64,000 bases of DNA from Adhaeribacter pallidiroseus (GTDB lineage: Bacteria; Bacteroidota; Bacteroidia; Cytophagales; Hymenobacteraceae), in NCBI RefSeq assembly GCF_003340495.1, contig NZ_QASA01000001.1:5766001-5830000 (forward strand), written 5' to 3'. Shown piece by piece: positions 56,438 to 64,000 of the stretch. Made by a program: the position numbers and the translations under genes. The notes beneath the pieces were generated by a model, which did no database searches, was not told where the DNA came from, and was given only the letters and a program-made list of their open reading frames with translations. How positions within the stretch are numbered: position 1 is the first letter of the stretch; every line of letters starts with the position of its first letter.

Positions 56438-57319
56438 CTAAATTTTGGTTCGCAGGTAAAACTTGGCGGCTTCTGTTTCCAGGAAATTTTCGGCATCATC
56501 CGCATCGGTTGATAAACTTACGGGTAACCATTTTTTCATTTCGGCTTCCCGGGCCGCGTTGGCATTCTCCAGGAAGCCAATGGCCTCACTGCCTAGTACC
56601 AGGTGCACGGGTGGTTCCGGGTGTTGGGCCAGTTCTATCATTACCTGAGCTGCTTTAGCCGGGTCACCGACGGGATTAAAGTTACCACTTTTAAAGAATT
56701 TTTCCCGGGTTCCTACTGTGGTTTCGTAGTCTTGCAGCGCTGGTGCGTAGGTCATGGAATCGCCGGCCCAATCCGTCCGGAAACCACCTGGTTCTACGGA
56801 AGTTACCCGAATGAAAGGTGCTATTTCCTGGGCCAAAGCTTCGGTGAAGCCGCTTAAGCCAAATTTAGCTGCCTGGTATATAGCTACGCCCGCGTTTCCT
56901 ACCCGGCCGCCAATAGAACTAATTTGCAGGATACGGCCGGCACGTTTTTCTCGCATGTGCGGTAAAACGGCGCGGGTAATTTCGATGGGCGCATACAAGT
57001 TGGTTTCGAGCTGGCTGCGTACCTGCTCTTCGGTATAAGCTTCGGCGGCGCCAATAATGCCAAAACCAGCATTATTTACCAAAACATCTATCCGCCCGAA
57101 ATGCGCTATGGCTTGCGCTACCGCTTTCTGAATTTGGACTTTATCTGTAACATCTAAAGCTACGGGTAAAAGCTGAGCGGGGTATTGTTCCGCTAAATCC
57201 TGTAATACTTTGGGTTGGCGGGCCGTAGCCACCACTTTATCGCCAGCCGCTAATACAGCTTCGGTGAGGCTGCGCCCTAATCCCCGGGAGCTGCCGGTAA
57301 TAAACCAAATTTTTTCCAT
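56438..57319 (-). CDS. Short-chain dehydrogenase/reductase
   Basis: The protein is 293 residues from ATG 57319 (an upstream ATG at 57331 adds four residues). It starts KIWFITGSSRGLGRSL with the classical TGxxxGxG motif, has VLVNNAGFG and the catalytic Ser (QISSIGG) with YQAAK. This is a complete active SDR. Substrate unknown. It is upstream of the AraC regulator in the same direction, 230 bp apart. Confidence 0.92.
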   Translation of the reverse strand: MEKIWFITGSSRGLGRSLTEAVLAAGDKVVATARQPKVLQDLAEQYPAQLLPVALDVTDKVQIQKAVAQAIAHFGRIDVLVNNAGFGIIGAAEAYTEEQVRSQLETNLYAPIEITRAVLPHMREKRAGRILQISSIGGRVGNAGVAIYQAAKFGLSGFTEALAQEIAPFIRVTSVEPGGFRTDWAGDSMTYAPALQDYETTVGTREKFFKSGNFNPVGDPAKAAQVMIELAQHPEPPVHLVLGSEAIGFLENANAAREAEMKKWLPVSLSTDADDAENFLETEAAKFYLRTKI

Positions 57320-57331
57320 TGTCTTAATCAT

Positions 57332-57851
57332 TTTGTTTTAGACAAAGGTCGTTCAGTTTTAAGCTAGCAAGTTTGTTCAAAAGCTCAAATTACTTTGTTC
57401 AAAAGCTCAGCTGCCATGTGAGTGGCAGGAAACAAATATTTCATACCTAATATCTTACTAAGATTACTTGCCCGTTCCATTAGATTCATTCTTTTCAGAG
57501 CGGTCTGTCGTAAATAGGTAATTAGTAAGTCGGAAGTAAACAAACTCTCCGGATGTAATCTTTTTGTTTTTAGGTTGCTGCATTTAGCTTGGGAAAGTTG
57601 CTGTAAAACTGAAAAGCCAGTTCCCTAGGGTAGGGAGCTGGCTTTTTTTTAAAAAACTGTTTAGTTAATGGCAGTTCCGGTCCTGTTTTTTGTCCGGTAA
57701 GCCTTATGCCGGGCAATTAGCTGCCGGCTTGATACGCAATTTTTTAAATTATTACCCGGCAACCTGTATCATCTTTCGGCAGGCAAAGTAAAATGTTATA
57801 TCAAAGAGCTAAGGTTTGTTCTTTTTAACAGCAAAATTTTAGCCTTGATTT
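57332..57851. other. Intergenic region with one terminator
   Basis: About 520 bp between the SDR start and the stop of the phosphoesterase gene. Apart from the hairpin at 57612-57646 no gene or repeat is visible. The SDR promoter should lie near its left end. Confidence 0.4.
57612..57646. terminator. Hairpin terminator, usable on both strands
   Basis: A 15-bp stem with one G-T pair (57612-57626 and 57632-57646) ends in a T run on the plus strand and in four T on the minus strand. Position suggests it stops the leftward phosphoesterase gene. Confidence 0.75.
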
Positions 57852-60320
57852 TCAATCATCGTCCTCGTCGTCATCGTCTTTTTTCTGTTCCAGTTTTACG
57901 AAACCACTGCGGCGCGGTGCAGGCATTACCGAATCTTCGCCTTTCACCGATTTCCAGACGACCTCGTTTAAATCTAAATCCGGAGCGGCGTCTTCTTTCG
58001 TGAAATTAAATTTTTCGGAGCGTTCCGAACTTTTATTCTGGGCTACGTTGCGTTCTTCTAAATCTACCTGCGCGGCTTTTACCTGGTAAGGCGTTAAAGT
58101 GGGTTGGGCCGTAAAGCAATCGAATAACGGCAAAGCGGCCGCATCGTACTGGCTCATCGGCGGTAAACCCAGGATTAGCTCCATGGTGCGCAGGATGCCC
58201 GAAGTAGAATACATGGTGTGGTTAACAGCATTACGTTTGGTGTACGGACTAATTATAAAGGCCGGCGAACGGTGGGCATCTATGTGGTCTGGGCCATTCT
58301 GGGCATCGTCTTCCAGCACAAATATGGCGGTTTGCGCCCAGATCGAACTTTTAGAAAGATGTTCTACTAATTGACCTAGGGCTAAATCATTATCGGCTAC
58401 GGCCGCAATGGGGGTAAATTTGCCCTTTTTCTGGCCGCTGGTATGGTCGTTGCCCAAACGGATAGTACTGAATTGCGGAACCGCATTTTGGGCCAATAAC
58501 GAATCAAAATCTTGCTTCCAGATCCGTACCCGTTCAATATCTTTAATATCCATGTTAAAACCCGGCGATTTTTTACTGATGTGTCCTTCCAGGGATTTCA
58601 GGGTGGCTTTTCCATCGCCGGAAAACTCGCCGTAGCTGCGGTAATTAATGCCAGCCCGCTGGCAGTAATCCCAGATATACCCTTTTTTAGGATAAGCAAT
58701 TTTGCGGGAACCCTCATAATCGTACGTGCCGCCACGGCCGCCGTAGCTGGTGGGCCAGGTTTTCTCGGTATAGTCGGTGGCGTAAGCGGCCATGCTCCAG
58801 TTATGGCCATCGGCGCTTACTTCGGCATCCACGTAAAAGTTATCGAGCAGTACAAACTCGCGGGCTAAAGCATGATGGTTGGGCGTAACTTTTTCGGGGA
58901 AGATACACAAGTTCGGGTCGCCATTCCCTTCTTTCATATCGCCCAGAACTTGGTCGTAGGTGCGGTTTTCTTTAATTACGTAAAACACGTATTTAATCGG
59001 TGACTTGTCGCCAACGCGGGTAGGCACCGGATTACCCACTTCACCGCGGGCTTTATTTTCCATTTCTTTCGTAAACGGAGTGTTGGCGTATACCTGCTTC
59101 GCATAAATTTTTAATTTTGCGGCATCGGGCCGGTCGATAAAAGACAAGGTGCCTTTAAATAAACCCCCAATGTATTGCACTTCCTGCTTGCCGGTAACCC
59201 CGGTGTGCGAGCCGCTGTTATCACTCACTTTCACGGGTTGCGGGCCGGCCGGGTTGGCCAGCGACGAAAAGCCTTTGCCATTGGCTACCAGAATTTTTTT
59301 ACCGAGGGTTTTTACATTAGTGGGGTACCAACCCGTGGGAATAAAACCTTGCGACGAACTTTTACCCGGCACTGACACATTAAATACCGCCAGACAGTTG
59401 TTGTCGGCGTTGGCCATGTACAACGTTTTTTCGTCCGAAGAGAGGGCCAGGGCGTTGGTAGTGGAACCGGTTAATTGGGTAGGATACAGCGCCGCCGAAA
59501 TGGTTTCCATTACTTTACGCGCCTTGGTATCAATTACCGATACCGAATTATCATTGGCATTGGCCACGAATAAATATTTGCCGTTCTTGGTTTGAATAAG
59601 TTCGTTCGGGTGGCTTTCGGTAGTAATTTCCCCGGTAATTTTATTTGTTTGCGTATCGTAAACTGCTACTTTATCACCGCCCCATAAGGTAATGTACGCC
59701 GTTTTTTTATCCGGCGAAAGCAGGCAGGCGTACGCTTCGTGGCCCAGGTCAGTTTTATGCAGGATGCTTTTGGTTTTCAGGTCGAGTACGTACAGGGTAT
59801 TGTCTTCTTTGGTAACGACGTACAAACGCTGGCGGGCATTATCTATATCAATACCCGTTGGACCTATTTTATCTTTCGGCCAGGCCAAGCCTAAACGCAA
59901 AGTATCGGTAGTGCTGAATTTATTATTTTTAATACCGTAAGCCAGAATAACGTTGTCGTTGCCGCCCGAAGCAAATAAGGTTTTATTATCCTGGCTGAAC
60001 TTTAAACCGTACCACGACTTCGCAATAACTTTCTCGTCGAGTAACTTTTCGTTAACCGGATCGATGAGTTGCACCGTTTGTTTGCTTTGCCCGTTGTTGG
60101 TAACCGCTAATAATTTACGGGAAGGGGATACCTGCATATTTAAAGGCAAATCACCTAACGGCACTGACCGGCCCACCGGACTCAAGGACCAGCCATTAGG
60201 CAGTAAAATTTGCTTGGCCTGGGACTGGTTAGTAGGCTGCTGTGGTCGTTGCGCTACTGCCCTATAACCACTCCCGATAGCTACACCGCAAATAACTATT
60301 TTAAAAAATGCATTCATCAT
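57852..60320 (-). CDS. YncE-like propeller fused to an alkaline-phosphatase-superfamily phosphoesterase
   Basis: The protein is 822 residues. A signal peptide is followed by a seven-bladed YncE-type propeller (about residues 50-350; repeats like NKLLDEKVIAKSWYGLKFSQDNKTLFASGG, DNTLYVLDLKTKSILHK). A phosphoesterase domain (about 435-760) follows, with VIKENRTYDQVLGDM, DAEVSADGHNWSMAAYATDY, FVLEDDAQNGPDHIDAHRSP. The acidic C terminus ends in consecutive Asp/Glu. It should be exported and hydrolyse phosphate esters or phospholipids; substrate unknown. Leftward single gene. Confidence 0.9.
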   Translation of the reverse strand: MMNAFFKIVICGVAIGSGYRAVAQRPQQPTNQSQAKQILLPNGWSLSPVGRSVPLGDLPLNMQVSPSRKLLAVTNNGQSKQTVQLIDPVNEKLLDEKVIAKSWYGLKFSQDNKTLFASGGNDNVILAYGIKNNKFSTTDTLRLGLAWPKDKIGPTGIDIDNARQRLYVVTKEDNTLYVLDLKTKSILHKTDLGHEAYACLLSPDKKTAYITLWGGDKVAVYDTQTNKITGEITTESHPNELIQTKNGKYLFVANANDNSVSVIDTKARKVMETISAALYPTQLTGSTTNALALSSDEKTLYMANADNNCLAVFNVSVPGKSSSQGFIPTGWYPTNVKTLGKKILVANGKGFSSLANPAGPQPVKVSDNSGSHTGVTGKQEVQYIGGLFKGTLSFIDRPDAAKLKIYAKQVYANTPFTKEMENKARGEVGNPVPTRVGDKSPIKYVFYVIKENRTYDQVLGDMKEGNGDPNLCIFPEKVTPNHHALAREFVLLDNFYVDAEVSADGHNWSMAAYATDYTEKTWPTSYGGRGGTYDYEGSRKIAYPKKGYIWDYCQRAGINYRSYGEFSGDGKATLKSLEGHISKKSPGFNMDIKDIERVRIWKQDFDSLLAQNAVPQFSTIRLGNDHTSGQKKGKFTPIAAVADNDLALGQLVEHLSKSSIWAQTAIFVLEDDAQNGPDHIDAHRSPAFIISPYTKRNAVNHTMYSTSGILRTMELILGLPPMSQYDAAALPLFDCFTAQPTLTPYQVKAAQVDLEERNVAQNKSSERSEKFNFTKEDAAPDLDLNEVVWKSVKGEDSVMPAPRRSGFVKLEQKKDDDDEDDD

Positions 60321-60880
60321 ATCTGGCTTTAAAATAATAGAGGGCGAAGGTAAATGAAGCTTACTAAAAAGAAGCTTTTTACCGGAAACTTAACAATTAT
60401 TTAAAGTTAGGATTTTCTACGATACCAATTGATTAAAACCACCCTTACAGGGCTACCCAGCCACAGCAACCGGTATTGTTAATACCGGAACCATGCCTGC
60501 GGTAAGCTCTATTTTCGATGTTATGCCACTCGGCGTTTAGGGTAAGCCAATGGCGCGTAAATTCAGCGTTTACAATTATTACCTTCCAGCCCAGTGGACC
60601 AATGTTGGTAATGCGAGTAACATCAGTAATGCCCAGGGCTAGAAAAAGTCCGCACGTTCTGGTTTCGAATAAACCGTTAAAAAATCGTTAATTTTAAATT
60701 TTTATCCTGCTTAATTATAACAAAAACTTAATACGATTAAGAATTTCAAAATAAACCGGTATTTGTTCCTTTGTGCTGCAATTAAGCCTTCTATTTTAAA
60801 AAAACAGGAAACTGTAATTACGGCGTGCTCCATAAAGAAACCGGGAGGAGAGCTGGTGGTACTTGCGGCATGGCTCAACT
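60321..60880. other. Degenerate stretch without intact gene
   Basis: About 560 bp after the start of the phosphoesterase gene. Around 60550-60660 there are short open stretches on both strands with protein-like composition, but each is interrupted and no family is recognised. It may be decayed coding DNA next to the SusC remnant. Confidence 0.35.
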
Positions 60881-61262
60881 GCCATCGTCCGAAGTATTTG
60901 AAAATCGGCTTTTGCCCAACGTGGGGCAAGGTTTACAAGGCGTTATTCCGAACCTAATTTTAATACCTACGACGGCAAACCCATTCAATCGCCTACTTTT
61001 AATATCCGGGGTACTACTTCTATCGGGCAGGGTGGTAACGCGCTGGTGTTAATCGATGGGGTAGAGGGTAATCCCAGCTTGTTAAACCCCAGCGACATCG
61101 CCAGTGTATCGGTGTTGAAAGATGCTTCGTCGGCGGCTATTTACGGGGCGCGGGGGGCTTTTGGGTTAGTACTAATTACCACGAAAAACCCCACGAAAGA
61201 TAAACCAGCGTTACGTACTCGGTTAACCACTCCATTAAAAGCTTTGTAGTCCTGTTCCCGGG
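60881..61262 (+). pseudogene. Remnant of a SusC/RagA-type TonB receptor
   Basis: Translating three frames in turn gives a plug-domain piece: SSEVFENRLLPNVGQGLQGV, then FNIRGTTSIGQGGNALVLID and DIASVSVLKDASSAAIYGAR, then SVTYSVNHSIKS. These are the core of SusC plugs. Two single-base shifts (near 60953-60958 and 61204-61206) break it, and both the N-terminal domains and the whole barrel are missing. So it is a real truncated remnant even if the shifts were sequencing errors. No SusD gene is nearby. Confidence 0.8.
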
Positions 61263-61401
61263 AGTACTCGGATTTAAAATTCAGATTTTTTTAAAATAAA
61301 TTAGAGAAGCATTGCCCGTAAGTGTATTAGTGTTTTTTTAAATTAATTTATCTTCGCCATTCATAATAAATTAAAAAATTATAAAGCAGTATTGTAAACT
61401 G

Positions 61402-62253
61402 ATGAAATTTCAACGTTTTCTTTTTCTGGTAGTTTTCCTTTTCTTTTTCTCCGGCCTAGTGCAGGCTCAGCAATTAAGGGTCGGTACTTTTAACATTCGC
61501 TACGATAATCCGCAGGACGTCGGGAACTTGTGGGTGGACCGGGCCCCGGTAGTAGCTAATTTAATTCGCTTTCATGATTTTGATATTTTCGGTACGCAGG
61601 AAGCCTTAAAAAATCAACTAGACGATATTAATAAAACGTTGCCCCAGTACACCCGGTACGGTAAGGGCCGCGACGATGGTCAGGAAAAAGGCGAACATTC
61701 GGCTATATTTTTTAAAAAAGACCGGTTTAAACTCCTCAAAAATGGCGATTTCTGGTTATCACAAACTCCGGACAAACCTTCGCTGGGCTGGGATGCTACG
61801 TGCTGTAAGCGCATTTGCTCCTGGGTTTACCTGCAGGACCAGCAGACCAAAAAGAAATTTTACTTCTTTAATGCGCACTACGACCACCAGGGCGTACAAG
61901 CCCGGCAAGAAAGCAGTAAGTTGATCTTACAGAAAATAAAAGAAATTGCCGGCGCGGAGCCCGTTATTTTTACCGGCGATTTAAACGGCGACCGCAGCAG
62001 CGAATGGTACCAGGCCATTGCCAATTCCGGCCAAGTTTCGGATACGTTTAAAGCCGTGAAAGATCCTTACGCCAACAATGCATCTTTTAACGCTTTCGGG
62101 AAAAAACTAGACGGCGACGAAGTGATTGATCATGTTTTTGCCACCAGTCATTTTAAAACTTTAAAATGGGGCATTTTAACCGATACCTACCACGGCAAAT
62201 TTCCTTCCGACCATTTTCCGGTACTGGTAGAACTAAGCCTGAGCGCCAAATAA
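61402..62253 (+). CDS. Secreted endonuclease/exonuclease/phosphatase family protein
   Basis: The protein is 283 residues. A signal peptide (RFLFLVVFLFFFSGLVQAQ) precedes an EEP domain with VGTFNIRYDN, FDIFGTQEAL, the catalytic GDLNGDRSSEW, EVIDHVFAT and SDHFPVLVEL. The motif set is complete. Family members in Bacteroidota often sit with SusC/SusD genes, which fits the SusC remnant just upstream. Substrate unknown; it should act in the periplasm or outside. Confidence 0.9.
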   Translation: MKFQRFLFLVVFLFFFSGLVQAQQLRVGTFNIRYDNPQDVGNLWVDRAPVVANLIRFHDFDIFGTQEALKNQLDDINKTLPQYTRYGKGRDDGQEKGEHSAIFFKKDRFKLLKNGDFWLSQTPDKPSLGWDATCCKRICSWVYLQDQQTKKKFYFFNAHYDHQGVQARQESSKLILQKIKEIAGAEPVIFTGDLNGDRSSEWYQAIANSGQVSDTFKAVKDPYANNASFNAFGKKLDGDEVIDHVFATSHFKTLKWGILTDTYHGKFPSDHFPVLVELSLSAK

Positions 62254-62340
62254 TTTGTTCCTGATTAATACCGGTACATTAACTTTTCGGACTAATCTAC
62301 TGTCTTCCATTAGCAAAAGTAAATTTTATTTTTTTTCCGA

Positions 62341-62393
62341 AGTAAAAGGTAAAACGCCCATTAACTCCCAAGGAGCGGGGGTTTTACTTTTTA
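62341..62393 (+). terminator. Terminator after the EEP gene
   Basis: An imperfect long stem (62341-62359 with 62377-62393) ends in a T-rich run, about 90 bp after the stop codon. Confidence 0.65.
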
Positions 62394-62569
62394 TTTATCG
62401 GGTTTTCAAAGCCTTTCCCAAAACGGTATTTTTTTCATAAATTGGGAGCTTATTTTCATGTAAAATTTAAAAAACTGGTGCGTTCCGGCAGTAGGGAATA
62501 ATACCGCTCCATGCAATATTTTAAACTATCCGGGTTGTCGGCTATTTAAAAACAGGATACAGGGGGTAA

Positions 62570-62725
62570 TGATGCCCAACGTACTGGATAACTGGCGAGG
62601 CGAAAGTCCCAGTCATGCAAGTGCTACCCAAGTAATAGCCGGATTATACTTGGGTATTATTCGGGTAAACACACGAATAATACAGTCAGAATGGTTTGGA
62701 GCAGTTAAAAACAGTAGTTAAAAGA
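62570..62725 (+). ncRNA. Candidate structured RNA, possibly a group II intron 5' fragment
   Basis: This non-coding stretch stands out from its AT-rich surroundings. It contains GGCGAGGCGAAAGTCC and AGTAATAGCCGG, patterns that resemble domain I of bacterial group II introns, plus short complementary pieces. It is on the plus strand, opposite to the intron end at the right edge of the window, so if real it is a fragment of another copy. The call is tentative. Confidence 0.3.
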
Positions 62726-62987
62726 TAAGACCGCCGGTTTGGTTTTATACCTAAAAGTATAATACAATAAAAATTAGCTACGCGAAATATTATGAATAAA
62801 TGCTTAAGAAGAAATGCATTATCTTTTTCTGTGCAATTTTTAAATTCTGTATTGGTCTGTAGAACATTTATTTGTATAATATTTAAAGTAGGATTATAAC
62901 CTTACTTTAAATATTATACAACTCCTCCGTACATAATGCGGATAACCGTATGTTATGTTGTTTATAAAATAGTTAGCAGCAAAAAAT

Positions 62988-63479
62988 ATGAGACAAATAT
63001 TGACTATGTTATTTGTTCTGATTTCCTCAGTTGTCTATTCTCAAAACAATGAGATTATAACAAATCAAAAGGCACAGCTTTTAGATAGATATAATTTTGA
63101 TGATGATTGTGGAAATGGAGCGCAGCAAGATATAAATATTTGTTTAGGCAAAGCAATTGAAAAACTTGAAAAGTTATTGTTTGACAAATATAGATGCTTA
63201 ATTTCTTCACTTGATATGGCCATCCAAAAGAATTCCTTAGAAGATAAACAACAGGCTTCAGAGTATAAGAAAATCAAAAAAGCTATTATTACCTCTCAAA
63301 AGACTTTTGAAAAATTAAAAAAGCAAAATACTATTTTTTACCTATCTTATTATAGAGAAGGAACAGAGCGTCCCATGTTTTTCGGTTTGAGTAAAATACA
63401 AGACTTAAAAGATAGACTCAATCGATTAGATGATTATTTGGAGACATTGGAACAAGATAACGTAATTAAATGTAAATGA
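62988..63479 (+). CDS. Secreted LprI-like (DUF1311) protein
   Basis: The protein is 163 residues. A signal peptide (MRQILTMLFVLISSVVYSQ) is followed by a helical domain with paired cysteines, including DDCGNGAQQDINICLGKAIEKLEKLL, the pattern of lysozyme-inhibitor LprI N-terminal domains. Codon use is AT-rich compared with the genes further left, suggesting recent acquisition. Role in lysozyme resistance is only suggested by the family name. A group II intron end lies directly after it. Confidence 0.65.
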   Translation: MRQILTMLFVLISSVVYSQNNEIITNQKAQLLDRYNFDDDCGNGAQQDINICLGKAIEKLEKLLFDKYRCLISSLDMAIQKNSLEDKQQASEYKKIKKAIITSQKTFEKLKKQNTIFYLSYYREGTERPMFFGLSKIQDLKDRLNRLDDYLETLEQDNVIKCK

Positions 63480-63493
63480 AGTTTCTGCTGCTA

Positions 63494-64000
63494 ATCGAGT
63501 AGACGGCCCCACCAGTGTTGGCTGATGGGGAGCGCCTCTCACACCACTGTACGTACGGGTCTCGTATACAGCGGTTCGTTAAGTTGGGGGGCTACTTGTT
63601 TGTAGTAATCGAACAACGATTCATAACCTTTCTTGACCAACCGTTTCAGCGTGATAGTGGTCACCAGGATGGGGCTTTGCGCTACTGCCCAGCCCCCTTT
63701 CCGGGTCTGGCTCCAGGCATAGGCTTCCCCTTTTGAGACGCCTAATCGGATCAGGTTCTTTCTTTTCCGCTCGGGTTTCTTCCAGTCGTGCCAGATGCAA
63801 TGGCGCAGCCGGTTTCTGAGCCAACTATCCACTTGCTTTAACTTCCCCTGAATGCTGGCTAGACGAAAGTAGTTTACCCAGCCTCGCTGCACTTCCTTGA
63901 GTTGCTGAACGCGCTGCTCAAAGGCACTGGGCGTGGTCTTGCGGGTAATCCCTTTCAGGTTCTGCTTCAGCCTGGCCCAAGCCTTTTCTGCTACCACCAA
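63494..64000 (-). mobile_element. Group II intron, 3' part
   Basis: Reading leftward, the maturase end is followed by a domain V hairpin (63575-63543) and a domain VI hairpin (about 63541-63505). The intron RNA ends with AT at 63494, a regular AY end. The 5' part lies beyond the window. Domain V pairs well around an AGAC loop. The intron lies 15 bp after the stop codon of the LprI-like gene in opposite orientation. Confidence 0.8.
63539..64000 (-). CDS. Group II intron reverse transcriptase/maturase, C-terminal part
   Basis: The visible 153 residues are the C-terminal end; the start lies past the right edge, and the frame is open to the end of the window. The segment RGWVNYFRLASIQGKLKQVD followed by WLRNRLRHCIWHDWKKPERK is the X/maturase (GIIM) region of LtrA-like proteins, which binds intron RNA and helps splicing and retrohoming. 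The stop codon lies in the domain V sequence. No C-terminal endonuclease domain is present. Confidence 0.92.
   Translation of the reverse strand: MVVAEKAWARLKQNLKGITRKTTPSAFEQRVQQLKEVQRGWVNYFRLASIQGKLKQVDSWLRNRLRHCIWHDWKKPERKRKNLIRLGVSKGEAYAWSQTRKGGWAVAQSPILVTTITLKRLVKKGYESLFDYYKQVAPQLNEPLYTRPVRTVV

Noticed and set aside
55394-57319. Whole AraC-SDR region as a mobile element bounded by repeats
   Set aside because: The inverted repeats enclose only about 120 bp of non-coding sequence, not the genes, and no transposase is present.
62255-62440. 61-residue open frame after the EEP gene
   Set aside because: It starts directly after the EEP stop codon and contains the terminator stem; no family likeness.
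1-64000. CRISPR arrays, tRNA or rRNA genes
   Set aside because: No regularly spaced repeats, no tRNA cloverleaf apart from the tRNA-like part of tmRNA, and no rRNA stretch were recognised.

Overview
The window looks like chromosomal DNA of a Bacteroidota bacterium, most likely order Cytophagales and close to the Hymenobacteraceae (Adhaeribacter/Hymenobacter type). The genus is an inference. Supporting signs are C-terminal type IX secretion (T9SS) sorting domains on three proteins, the gliding lipoprotein GldH, a GWxTD-domain lipoprotein, a DUF2723 membrane glycosyltransferase, a RicT/PSP1 protein with a Cys-rich N terminus, Bacteroidota-type -7 promoter motifs (TAnnTTTG), a tmRNA whose tag reads GETNYAMAA, and TonB receptors with a carboxypeptidase-like N-terminal domain.

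Layout. Positions 1-15000 are an AT-rich surface-polysaccharide region: two SAM methyltransferases, glycosyltransferases of families GT2, GT61 and GT14, an integral membrane protein, a very large secreted PA14/T9SS protein, the GDP-fucose pair fcl-gmd, and the polyprenyl-phosphate sugar transferase that starts lipid-linked repeat-unit assembly. No flippase or polymerase lies in the window. Positions 15600-21200 hold a royal-jelly/SMP-30-type propeller, an RmlD-like reductase, a helix-hairpin-helix protein, another propeller protein and an NmrA-like reductase. Positions 21300-43700 are mostly housekeeping: dnaX, an M16 protease, rlmB, a GWxTD lipoprotein, the DUF2723 protein, birA, rsfS, ftsH, a LUD-domain protein, lpxH, a Zn alcohol dehydrogenase, ricT, gldH, an endonuclease/exonuclease/phosphatase (EEP) family protein and a cold-shock protein. 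Positions 44300-46600 hold a long prion-like low-complexity protein and ssrA (tmRNA). Positions 46900-62300 hold accessory and envelope genes: a lipoprotein, a GNAT, a malectin/Kelch T9SS protein, a TonB receptor, an AraC/SDR pair, a YncE/phosphoesterase fusion, a SusC remnant and an EEP protein. The right end carries an AT-rich LprI-like gene and the 3' end of a group II intron.

How the genes work together. The left third supplies activated sugars (GDP-L-fucose), a priming transferase and several glycosyltransferases for a capsule or exopolysaccharide. The middle is core replication, translation and membrane quality control. The right part is dominated by exported, T9SS-sorted or TonB-linked proteins that face the outside.

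Two observations stand out. First, four genes, including the normally essential ftsH, are each split by an apparent single-base loss in or beside a homopolymer. All four have the same direction, which points to homopolymer under-calling in the assembly rather than real gene loss. Second, the 555-residue Gly/Gln/Asn/Tyr/Arg-rich protein divergent from the cold-shock gene is the best candidate for something undescribed.
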